From Staphylotrichum longicolle (Eukaryota > Ascomycota > Sordariomycetes > Sordariales > Chaetomiaceae), in the NCBI GenBank assembly GCA_019096155.1, contig JAHCVI010000001.1, positions 7,936,001 through 8,000,000 on the forward strand: a stretch of 64,000 nt of DNA. Direction: 5' to 3'. Made by a program: the position numbers and the translations under genes. Each line of letters opens with the position of its first letter. Positions within the stretch are counted from its first letter, which is position 1. Positions 43,695 through 55,200 of the stretch are shown one piece after another. The notes beneath the pieces were generated by a model. That model had not been told where the DNA came from. It made no database searches and was given only the letters and a program-made list of their open reading frames with translations.

Positions 43695-46600
43695 ATGGCG
43701 ACCGAACCATCCCCTCGCACCGTGCGCTTCACGCACGCCGACGAGGACGCTCCCGTCCGTCCCGTGGCAATCATGTCCGACTCGGATAACTCGGGCTCGT
43801 CGGGATCGGGGGACTTGCACCTCATGAGCCCCCGCCTGGTGGACCAGCAGGACGACCTCGCAACCCTCGGCCAATATGTCAACACACCACATCCCGCCGT
43901 CGTGCAGCCGCTTCCGGCCGGCACCTTAGCAAACGGCGCCGCCACCCGCCAGCGCAGCGCTGCCGAGTCCGCCACGTACTCCAACGGCGCAACACCGCGC
44001 CCGCCGCAACGTCCCACCGGCCCCGCCCGGACCCCTTCGAATACCTACCAACCCTACACACAGCGACGGCCCAACCAGCCTGCGACGTCCTCGTTCGCCA
44101 GCAACGGCGGCCTCCATCTCAAGGATGTATCTCGGCCGCGGCCTGTGGGAACCTCGACGTTTCGCGCCCAAGAACGCGAGTATGTGCGGAGGTTGCGACA
44201 GCAAGATTACAACAGCGATTACTTCGACACCTATGGCTCGGGAGAGCAGTACGACTCGGATTCTGAGGGCGAGACGCCCTCGTCCGAGGGCCCCTTGATA
44301 GCTATGACGACGCACACATCATGTTTGTCAACACGGAGGGGAGCCAGATCACAGAGGACGACCTGAAGGATTCTCACAACCGCGAGAGGTTGGAGTGGCA
44401 TGGCATGCTCGAAGCCGTGCTCACCGGCGACGTCGTGCCAGGAGAAGAAGCGCCTCATCGGGTCCGCCGACGAGGAGTTTGGCAAGAGCGCCCACAAAGC
44501 GGAGCTCTGGCTGGGAATCCGTGCTCGAGTCTGTGGGAGGCATCTGCCCGTCCAGCGGAGGATGATCGAGGAGGCACGAGCACCCTTGATCGCTCCGTAA
44601 ACGAAGTCATCAACTTCTCCATTGCTGGCGAGAGCGAGGCCGGGAAGCCCCCGATCGAGCAGGTTCGAGACGCCATCGAGAAGATTGACGCAATTCAAGG
44701 ACTCTATCCCTAGCACAGCACTCATCGCAGCGCTCAAGCCCGCCACCTACCAGGCTTACCAGGAGACCTGCGACGCCGTCATCGCGTGGCACAACGTCAA
44801 CGAGATGATCAACACGGAACTCTCCATCCTGAAGAAGTGGGTGGGCAATGACGATCTGGATTTCCAACGATCCAAGGAGAGCTCTGGCCGCCTCAACGAC
44901 GAAACCTCCTTCCTGGACCGGCTGATGAAGGAAGAGGGCCTGAAGTCGTTGCACGACGAGAATGCCCCGGACGGAAGGCCCAAAGGCTTGCTGGACAGCA
45001 TCTCCATGGTTATTACCAAGGCCAAGGACACTCTGATTGTAAACGCCGACGCCTTCCAGAAGCGCCACTTGCCGCCTTACATCGAAGAGCTCCTCACGCT
45101 CATCAGCTTCCCCTCTCGCCTCATCGAAGAGATCATCAAGGTGCGACTGGCCTATGCCAAGAAGATGAAGGAGTCGGCGCAGCAGAATCCCATGATGCAG
45201 GACCAGATGATTTCTCAGTTCCAAGTTCTGCTCAAATTGGCCATCAAGATCAAGTCCGAATACATGGCTCTGGCCCAGCCAGAGCAAGGATGGGACCTGC
45301 CACCCTGCATCGACGACGACTTTGACCGCGTCATCTTGGACGCTCTCAAGTACTATTTCAAGATGCTCAACTGGAAGCTTAGCGGCAACAAAAACACATT
45401 CAAAGAGGCAGAGCTTCTTTTCCAGGAGTGGGGCTTCGGTAACGAAGTCGGAAGCCACTTGACGCACGGAGATGTCGAGGTTGCTGAGCAGTTCAGCTCC
45501 CTCACGCACAAGGCCCTCAACCGGCTCAATCAAACCTTCGAGAAGGAGCTCCAGAGGAGGCCCAAGGAGAGCGTCGCGGAGATGACCAAGCGATACAAAC
45601 AGATCCTCGACTCCGTACGTGTGCGACAACGCATGCTACAGCGATTCTCGAGGATGCTCAGCGACAACTACGAGAACGCATGCGACTTCACCGTTGCCTT
45701 TGGTCCCGAGAAGCTCCAAACACTCTTTGACCGTCTCGTGGAGTCGGGCCATTTCCAGGTTTACACTGGGATTCCCGAGCACGAAAACCTCCTGATACTT
45801 GCCTCGCCCAGCCTCCACGGCCGCGGGCCCGATATCCAGCTCCTGATGAGCACCTTTTCCTATGAAACGAATTCCGAGGACCCGACTGATCCATACGTCC
45901 TCATTATCCGCGCCGAGGATCCCCCCACCTGGTTCGGAGCAAAGATTCATCTCTCGGTACGAGACGAGCCGCTGGACATCAAGCTGGGACACATGAGGCT
46001 CATCGCCGGCGGCTCGCAAGCGCGGTTGGTGAATGCGCGGAAGACGTTCCTCGACACCATCGACATGCACATCGATCTCATCGTCGAGCAGAGGTCAAGC
46101 CTACAAAAAGTGAACGCCCGTCTCATGGAGATCCGCAAGGTGGCCTTCAAGCTCTCAAACGCCTTCATGGACAGTGTCGAAACCATCCGGCGTCAGACAC
46201 GGGGGCTCAACTGCCAGGAACTCATTCAAACCTGCTTCATCTTCGCCACCGAGTTCGGGCAGCGTTCGCTGTTGTACATGGACAACAACCGGCGGACCAT
46301 GAACAACATGAAGCTCACGAAGCTTGCCCTCGACTGGGTGAGCTTTATCTGCGACGATTGTAACTCGTCAGACCGCAAGACTTTCCGTTGGACCGTTCAA
46401 GCCCTCGAGTTCGCCATGGTGATGACGAGGGGCAAGTATATCCTGGCCCTGGGCGACGATGAGTACGCCAAGCTGCGCGCGAAGGTGGCCGGATGCATGG
46501 CGCTTTTGATCTCGCACTTCGACATCATGGGCGCCAGGTCCAGTCTTGCCGCACAGGCCGAGAAGCTGCGGACGGAGGCTCTGATGATCCAGTTGAAGCG

Positions 46601-47801
46601 GCTCAACAAGGGGCAGGGCGCAGATGACCGGACCGCGGCCAAGTATGTCGAGGAGCATCGTCTCGAGGAGCTGAACAAGATCGACGACTACAGAAGACAA
46701 ATCCTTCTGGACCGGTCGGCCATGGGCCGAGTGCTGGAAGCCTCCAACGAGGTGGACCGCTCGCTCGCTTGGCTCTCTTCCACTGCTACAAACTTCACCA
46801 TGAGGTGGCAGCAAGGCCACTTTGTCGGTGGTGGCACGTTTGGCAACGTCTATGCCGCCATGAACCTTGACACTGGCCAGCTCATGGCCGTCAAGGAGAT
46901 CCGGCTTCAGGATCCGAAGTTGATCCCCAACATTGCCGGGCAGATCAGGGACGAGATGCGGGTGTTGGAGACTGTCGACCACCCCAACGTGGTGTCGTAT
47001 TACGGCATCGAAGTCCACCGAGACCGTGTGTACATGTTTATGGAGTTTTGTTCGGGCGGCTCGCTCGCCAACCTGTTGGAGCATGGCCGCATCGAGGATG
47101 AGCAGGTCATCATGGTCTACGCGCTGCAGCTTCTTGAGGGTCTGGCGTACCTGCACGAGCTTAAGATTGCCCATCGCGACATCAAGCCAGAGAGTGAGTT
47201 TTCCATTCACTACACAATGAGCACTCAGGCATGCTAACCAGGTCTGATAGACATCCTTCTCGACCACAACGGCATCATCAAGTACGTCGACTTTGGCGCG
47301 GCCAAGCTCATCGCGCGGCAGGGACGCACGCTCGTCCAGGACCTCACCAGCACCAAGCCCAACAAGTCCATGACCGGCACGCCAATGTACATGTCGCCCG
47401 AGGTCATTAAGGGCGAGAACCCGGGACACTTTGGCGCCGTCGACGTCTGGTCGCTGGGCTGCGTGATCCTCGAGATGGCGACGGGCCGGCGGCCCTGGGC
47501 CAACCTCGACAACGAGTGGGCCATCATGTACAACATTGCACAGGGCAACCCGCCGCAGCTGCCGTCGGCCGACCAGCTCAGCCCGCAGGGTATCGACTTC
47601 CTCAAGCGCTGCTTCGTCCGCGACTCCAAGAAGCGCGACACGGCCGTCGAGCTGCTGCAACACGAGTGGATTATGACTATTAGGAATCGGGTCGTCGAGC
47701 CGGCCACGCCGAGCAGCGACGCCAGCGGCTCGATGCAGAACACGCCCAACACGGCGACATCGTCTATGAGGGGGACTTTCCAGGGGGATAGTTTTTGCTA
47801 A
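43695..47801 (+). CDS. SSK2: HOG-pathway MAP kinase kinase kinase (Ssk2/Ssk22/OS-4/SskB type), with frame changes
   Basis: Exon 1 is 43695-47193 and exon 2 is 47251-47801; the join completes PEN in the catalytic loop. About 1350 residues. A disordered N-terminus holds the MAPKKK regulatory region (TALIAALKPATYQAYQETCD, LPPYIEELLTLISFPSRLIE, FKMLNWKLSGNKNTFKEAE). The C-terminal kinase domain has GGGTFGNVY, VKEIRLQ, HRDIKPEN, DFGAAK and TGTPMYMSPEV. Family knowledge: it is activated by the Ssk1 response regulator and phosphorylates Pbs2 under osmotic stress; loss gives osmosensitivity and fungicide resistance in many fungi. Frame changes occur near 44295, 44437, 44580 and 44710, all within 430 bases. 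Between them conserved pieces read on (NTEGSQITEDDLKDS; EKKRLIGSADEEFGKSAHKA; STLDRSVNEVINFSIAG). Downstream 3 kb is clean. Confidence 0.9.
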
Positions 47802-50184
47802 TCATTTTAATTTGCTGCGTGTGCGTGCGTGTATCGGACCGGGGGGGGCGGAGATCGGGTGTTGGAGGCGTCTCTTTTTGGCTCGTGTGTTTGTCTCAGC
47901 AATAGTCATCCCCCCGTCAGAGGCTTCAAAGTTGTTCTTTGTTTATTACCACCACGTATCCTGGCTCGTCGATGTGTCTCTTTTGCTTCTTTTCGTATGT
48001 ACTTACTGTTCTCCTGGTATTTCTGACTGGATTTGCCCTCTTGAGTCTGTGCAAACACGATACCCCCTATCTATCTCCTCGAACTTGTAGTTCTTTACAT
48101 GCAGAATTCAACAATCTTTTTTTCGCCGTCTGTCCGCTTGCTCCACTGCTTGTCTGTCTGTCTGTCTGTCAGTCCCCCATGCACGTAATATACAAGCACC
48201 CTCCCATCTTCCCGGCCCAAGACATCATCCGGTGTTACTGCAACTGGAGTCCTCCTCTTTCCTCCCCTTGCTCTCCACCCCCCATCTTCTTCTTCAAAGA
48301 TAAACAACCTCGGGCTCGGCCCGCCCAGATAATTTAGATTAAATCACACTGCACCACTGGGCACTGGGCACTGGGTACCTGCACATGCCACCGCGGCATC
48401 GGCATCGGCAAAACCCAAGGCCAAGGGGTGGGGAGGTAGGTAGGGGGGTGAAGGGGGTGCAGCATCGCATCGCGCATCTGGGCGGGTATCTGGGCATCTG
48501 GGCATCCATCAGCCCCCTTTTTACCCGGCAAGCATCCGGCGGCGGGGGAGGAGGGAGGGGGAGGGACTGCTCCGCCCCGACAACCATACAGTGGCGCAAT
48601 GATGGATATTGAGCCTCCATAATGAACCATGGGATCGGGACACGGGAAAGGAGATAGAAGGGGGGGTGGGGGGAGGTTTGCGGAGGCGGCGGCTAATATT
48701 GACAGGCATGGGATGGCATGTACATGGCATGACATGACATGAGATGACATTGGAACGCAAAGCAGGACGGGAAAAGAAGTAAAAAATAACGTGGGAAAAC
48801 GGAACGGGACGACCCGAGTAGTCTATACCAAAGTGTGTGTGTTGATCATGTTTTACGCATACAAATTGGCCGAGTGGCCTCCCGAAGCAATGAAACCCTA
48901 CAAAGAGGACAAAGACAAGCCGCGACAGGCACCAAGCTTTCTCAAAATCAGGCTTCTCAATGTGACTCGTGCTGTAATCGTGTACAATCTGTTCAACGCG
49001 ACGAGGACAAGAATAAAAATGGCATTAACCGGACGCCTACGCCAACGCTGACGCCGTCGCTTGCCCCCATGGTGCATCAACTTCCTGTCTTGCGCCACGT
49101 TCGAGCATCAAGCACACGAAGATTGACGGCGCGGGCCACGCGGTGAACGCACTCAGCTGCATTTCCAAACGACCATATCCGTGTACAGGACCGCGAGGCC
49201 GCAGAACAGGGCGCAGTCATGGGGCACAAGCGAGACACGCACCTGAAGAACACCAGAACCTTGATCGTGGAACGCCAGTTTTGTTATCGTGGTAGGTAGT
49301 GACAGTCAAGATGCCTCCGACCTCGCACCTGGTTCTCGCTTTTGGGCGGTATGTCATACGTATAATCTAGTAACACAGTTTCCTCCGAGGTGTTTCCCTT
49401 CTCCAGTCCTCGTTTCTTCAGACCGAGGCGTAGCCAACCCTTCCAAAACGTGTACGTATCCTTCCATGCGTGTGCTCCAGATTCATCCAATTGGGCATGG
49501 ACAGCCAGGAAGAATCCTGTGTGTGCCAGAAAACCACCCACCCTGCCATCTTTCCTCCGCAGCCACAAACTTTGTCTTGTTGCCCTGCCCTAGCCGCCGC
49601 TGATGACGCCCATTACACCGGCCCCTCAACGCCAGCAAGATTGCAGGCCAGGAAGGAGGGAGAAACAGAACCGCTGAGAGAACTGCATTGGTCCAGGGTT
49701 TGTCGGAACCTCAGTCTCTTGTTTCTCGCCTGGTCGCTTCCTGATCTTTGCATTGCCGAGGGGGAAATCCAAAAGCCAGCCCAGAAAAGGAGGCAAAAAC
49801 CCAAAAGTAACCATCCAATCCCACTTTGCGTCCGTTTATCATTACATTAAAGGAAAAGTGCTCTTCGTCTTGCGTTTGTTGTTGTTGCTGATGCGCTTTT
49901 TCATCAAAACCGTAGCCACGTGTATAAGCCCGGAACAAGATGCCTCCCAAAAGTCGCTGATATGTAGAAAGAAAATAAGAAAAGATGAGAGAGAATGTGA
50001 GGATTGTCTTGTGTGATCTCAGACTGACGAGTTGGAGTCGAACAAATTTTGTCGCGCGCTGCGAAAAGAAGATGTAAAACGAAATGGTGTTGGTACAAGG
50101 TAGCCTCCAGCAGTGTTGGGGCAAATGCGTTGGTGATATATAAGTCGAGGTGTCCGGACACACTTCTCGTGCCAAGCCCCTACT
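47802..50184. other. Convergent spacer between SSK2 and the homeobox gene
   Basis: About 2.4 kb holding the 3' ends of both genes. It contains a (TGTC)5 microsatellite at 48151-48170 and a CATGA pentanucleotide repeat at about 48715-48750. No gene supported. Confidence 0.55.
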
Positions 50185-52280
50185 TTACGGCTTCTCCGTG
50201 CTGAAATCTTGGGGCGTGATGTTCTGCGCGAATTGGAATTGCTTTGACCGCGGAGGAACCACGGGAGAGGACCGGGCCGAAGTCTCAGCAGGGTACGAAT
50301 CCGGGAAGTGGTACTCGGTCTGTCCCAGGCTCGTGCCAAAGAAACCAGTGTATGTCGGGCCCATTGTGGGTGGGAATGAGGGCGTTACAGGCTGGCTAGC
50401 GACATAACCCGGGAGCTGAGGGGCCATCGAGAACTCGAGCTCGGATCCGCCATGGCTGCAAAGACTCGGTGTCGGCAGGGGCTCGTCCTGCGGGACATAG
50501 TTCCACGCGTGCTCGAGCGAGCTCGGGAAGTAGCTCTCCTGGAAGCCCATCTGCAATCCCGGCGTCCCAGGCGGTGACTTGATAGCGGGCTCGGCGTTGT
50601 AGAGGGGAACACCGCCCACAGGCCCCAAAGAGCCATATGGGTAGCCTTGTTCGTCATCCGAAGAGCTGGGGCCCGCCGCGCAGTCTGCCAACCCGGAACT
50701 GAGCATACTCTCCGGGCTCACCGGGGACATGGCGCTGTTGAGCGAAGGCATCGCCGGGGTTTGCGACTCCTGAAGGCTTTGAAGAAGGGCCTCCTTGTTC
50801 CGGTCCATGGCGAACGGGGACCGCGGGCCACCTGGCCCCATGAATGTCTTTTGCACCCGCCCGCAAAGACTGCCCGTCGCCGACGAGATCCGGCGCATGG
50901 GGCTCACCGTGTCTGCCCGCCTCGGCACCTCGATGCCCGTCTTGGGCCCGGGGCCGCCCCTCAGAGACGACAGGCCGAGCGGGGCTGGGCGCCTGCTCTT
51001 CCTTCTTCCCGCAATATCAGCGGGGGGAGGCGGAGATTTGAAACGCAAGTTTGGAATCGCCGGCGGGGACTCGGGCATCGAGACAGGCGAAACCGCGTCA
51101 GAGTGCGCCAGGCTCTCCATTGAGATTTGAGGTCTCAGCACATGGCTGTTGGCATTGATTGACCCGTGCGAGGCAACCATCTCGGACGGAAACCGAGATG
51201 CGGGGGGCGCAGCGTAGTAGTCTTGGTTGGGAAACGGGAATGCACCCGTATCGTTGACGGCAATCGCGGTTGGAGGAGACAGCGAGTCGAAGGTCCGCTG
51301 TGGCAGGCCGTCCACGGAGGGCACGTCTGCAAGCCGGAAGGCAAAGGTCGTTGGTTGCGCAAACCCCTCTTGGACCTGTGTCCCGTTGAAAGAGCCGACA
51401 ATCCCGTGCGTTTGGCGGCCGGACGGCTGATACTCGGCGTGGACGAAACTATCGCTCTCGGAACCGGATGGGCTCTCGCACGCTGGCGCGGCAGGCACAT
51501 AAGCCAGAGGTGGCTGCTCGGCGGGTTCGGTCTTGGGCGTGACATAATCGCTCTCGATGGTATCCTCGTCTTCTCCAAACTCAACGGTGGACAGGCCTCG
51601 GGGTTGGCTCGGGTTGCTGGAGTCGTAGAGCTCGCTTTGTTCCTGATCGCTAACCGACTTGGACTCGGAAGCCGCCCGTTCCCTCGCTTGCTGCGCCTCG
51701 AACTCGGCCGTCTTCTTGATCTGCTTCTCCTTTGCTCGGCGGTTCTGGAACCAATTCTAGCACAGACGCGTCAGCATATGACGCCTTCCTGTGAGGTCTC
51801 TTCCGCAGAACCTACGTTTATCCTCGGCACCTCAACGCCCATCTGCTCTGCAAGTTCCCGCTTGGTGCTGCTGCTCGGCTTCTGGTTCTTTGAGAATTCC
51901 CTCTCCAACAGCTCCACCTCGTCCTTGGCCAACCTCGGCTTGGGCTCTGCCGGCTTCGAGAGATGCATATTTCCCTGGCCCATCAATGCTGCCGCGCGGT
52001 GCTGCTGTTGGTAGTAGGCCATCAATGGGTTCCAATATGGGTACTGGGGGCCCTGCGGGTGAGCTGGTTGCTGGCCGGGGAAGGATTGCACGTTGATGCC
52101 GGGATAGCGGCGGCGGAAAGGGTCCATGTACTCCATGTCCATCGTGTCGGGTGCTCGAGCGGCCCTATCAGAAGGGACACTCCTGCGGCTGTCTGAAGGC
52201 GAGTGAGGGCGAGTGTGGGTCGAAGGCTGCCAGCTATACAAGCCTTCTTTGTAAGACGAGACAGCTTCTTGGCTTCCCAA
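50185..52280 (-). CDS. Homeobox transcription factor (Htf1/MoHox2-like), start unresolved
   Basis: Two exons, 52280-51816 (5' end uncertain) and 51756-50185; the intron lies inside the homeodomain. The domain reads EPKPRLAKDEVELLEREFSK, SSSTKRELAEQMGVEVPRIN, then after the intron NWFQNRRAKEKQIKK, with the invariant W, F, N and R of helix 3. A long Ser/Pro/Gly-rich tail of about 500 residues follows and is probably a regulatory region. The first ATG in frame is at 52142 (MDMEYMDPFRR), giving at least 632 residues. The frame looks coding up to at least 52280 (GLYSWQPSTHTRPHSPSDSR) with no ATG, so an upstream exon or start is missing from my model. Family knowledge: relatives govern conidium formation and development. 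Assignment to Htf1 rests on the homeodomain and layout. Confidence 0.85.
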
Positions 52281-55200
52281 GTCCTCGAGACGCGGAAGAG
52301 GTGTTGTCGTTGGCGTGCACCGAAGGAGTGACTGAGGGTGAGGTTGGATGAAGTGACGGCAGCCGACTGGGAGTGATAGATGTGTGGCAGGAGCGCGAGG
52401 TATCAGGGACGGGATGCGAGGTCAAAAGAACGTATGGTCCCGAATCAGGATACCCAGGCCAAGAAGAGGATGGGGTGGGCACCTGCCGGGAGTTTAACCT
52501 GTTTAAGAGAGTGGAAGGCCCGAGAGAAGGGCGGAAGGGCGGGGGGGAAGGGGGCGAAAAAGCGAGTGACGGGAAAGGCGAGTGGTGGGTGTGCTGGGAG
52601 GAGTGACGCAGTGACGGAGTGAGGGCGGCAGAGGGCGAGATGCAGGCAAGAGCAGCCAGGGCCTGTCCCGTGTGTTTCTGCTCTTGCTGCTGCGGGTGTC
52701 AAATCACGACAGGAGGGTCGGGGACAGGGCAGGGGGCCAGACACAGCGGAAAGAGAGTGGGAGAGGTGGGTGTGGGGAAGGAACCAGACCTGCGTTGCTG
52801 CACAGGCAGGGCCAGCCGGTGCAAAGGGGGGCCTGCTTGCACTGGACTCTGCACAACTCCCCCATGCAAGTGCGATCCATTGCTCTGCCGCGCCTGCAGC
52901 GTGTCGCTGAGCAGGGGAGTGTGGTGGTGAACGATCCTCGACAGGGGTCTTCAGGTGCCAAGGAGCCGGGGTTGAGAAGAGCGAAGGGAAGGGACTTCCA
53001 GGTACGGACCGGCTTGTCAGACCAGGGGAAGGTCCCGCAGCTGAGCTGCGAGTGGAGCCGCTGCTGGTGTGACCAGCTCCCCGGGGCGGCATGTACCTGT
53101 GTGGCGCCCTGCTAAAGCCAGAACCCCCCCAGGACCCCAAGCCAGCACGCAAGAGATGACATGAGGATGTGGTGAGCAGAGAGGCTTGTGGCGCGTGTGC
53201 CCAAACAGGCCTGGTTGTCGTGCTTGGAAGAGAAAAGCTCTGTGACTTTTGGCCAGCACCTGTACGCCCTGCTGGGATGGAATAACCCGACCCTGTCTGC
53301 CCGCCCGGCTTGCCGAGCTCCCCGCCATGACATCGGACCAGGGGCAAGAAGCGGAGGTTGCAGGGCACAAGATCCAGGCCATGCGCACCCGACTGTCGGG
53401 TACCTCTGAGGTACGACTCTGGGCTGTGACGGAGAAGCAAAAAAAAAAAAAAAAAAACACATGGCCCTGCCAGGGCATGCCCCAAACGCGATGTGGGCAA
53501 GACGGGCCTTTTGGATTCGCAGGGACGCGAGCATGAGGAACCAGGAGTAAGAGGGCTGGAGGGGTTCAACGGAAAGAGAGTTGTCCGTGCCGGGAACCCT
53601 CTGGGTCGGGTCCAGATCCGCCTGGCAGCCAGGAGAACGGCATCTAGCAACAAGGCACCTCCATGACCAAACCGGTGGATGCCAAGCGGCGAAGAAACTT
53701 CCAAGGCGCGAAGCCTGGGTTGGGGTGTTTTCGAAGCCAGATTCGAAGCTCGACGCCGAAGCAATTGTGGATGCACCGGAGAGTTTTGTGCGGTTCAAGC
53801 TCGATTACGAACCAGTTGAGTGCTGACATTTCGTGTTGTCCACCGTGCCCGCACAGTTAGCGGGCTTTTTCTTTGACCTTGGGGAATGGGGACCGGGCAC
53901 GGGGCCCCTGCCGTCCCTGGCTTGTTGCCCGGATTGGGAAATGCGTCGACGCAGGTGGGTGGGTTGCTGCTTCTGCGCACATCCATGAGCCCTGGAGGGC
54001 GCTGGCAGGCAGACGTTTGCCCACTTCCCCAGCCGGTCCCAGTCTGAACTCTCTATCCCCTGTGGCTGCTGCTGGTAGAGTGGCTCCTCGCAACTCCTCT
54101 TCTGTCCAGGTTTGAAAACAACGGGCGTCGCAGAGTTGATGGAGAAGAAACAAAATCGTTCGATGCAAAAACCCACACTGTTACAAGCCCCCCACCCAAC
54201 TCGGTTTCTCAACCACTCACCAACTGCCCTGCCTCGGCGGCTTCCGCAAGCTGCCGGATCGCCAGCGGAACCCCAAGAGATGCCCCGGCCCAGTGCGCTC
54301 GCCCGCGTGGCCCGGAGGCCCATCTCTCGACCGCCCGGCTGCTCGGGCACCGGCTGGGCGCGGCAAACACTGTGGACTGTGGAGAGGCCTGGCAAGATCC
54401 GAAATGCCCCGGGGAACGCTTTCTGCCCTGCGGCGGACCCGTTGTCGAGTTTTCAGCCTCCAGCCGTTGTCCGCCCCTTGCGAGGCTGATGAGGAAAAAG
54501 CCGTTGTCGTCAATGCAAACAAGCAAATGCATCAAGCATCGGCTCCAGCTCGACTCTCTCCTGCCTCAGGAGCCAGAGCGAACCGAAAATGAGGAATCTG
54601 TTGGCACTGAACTGGGGTTTAGAGAGTCATGCGGCGCTGCACAAACACACAGCTTGGATTCCAGCAGGTCGCTCATCAAAAGCTGCAGCTTCCGGCGCAA
54701 CAATCTCAAGGCGCCGAGGAGAAGGATTCACCCTCTGCCGAAAGTCGTCGTGGGGCCGGCCCCAACCCAGTCCGGATGTCTCGCCCGTGGTTCGTCCCCG
54801 ACTGGCGGGTCCCCAGATACCTCGGGGTTGTTCATGACTGTGGCCGCTTTCGCTTACCGCGGCGCCTGATTCGTGCAGCCAGCAGCAGTCTCACCTTGTC
54901 GCCCCATCGGTCAGCGCCCAGGAGCCCCGCAGAGCGCACTCTCATTCCCTTCTGGGCTCCAGATTCACGTCGACCGCTCTCATCGAATACCATCATCAAC
55001 ACTCAAGCAATGTCACGCCTCAACGGCTGCTCTCACAGTGAGGAAATGGTGGGGTACTCTCTCTTATGGGGAACTCAAGACTGGGACAGGCTGCGCTCAG
55101 CGCGTAATTTCGCCTCTCACAAGCCCTTGTGATCTGCTCACTTCCAGGTTCTGGCCGCGAAGCTGCTGGCTTGGCCGAGCATCCGTTTCACAGCTCCAAG

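Noticed and set aside
46368..47663. 431-codon minus-strand frame opposite the SSK2 kinase domain
   Set aside because: Shadow of the kinase exons; it crosses the intron and has no domain.
53430..53460. A-run as a possible retroelement poly-A tail
   Set aside because: No reverse transcriptase remnant, no target-site duplication and no element body seen nearby.
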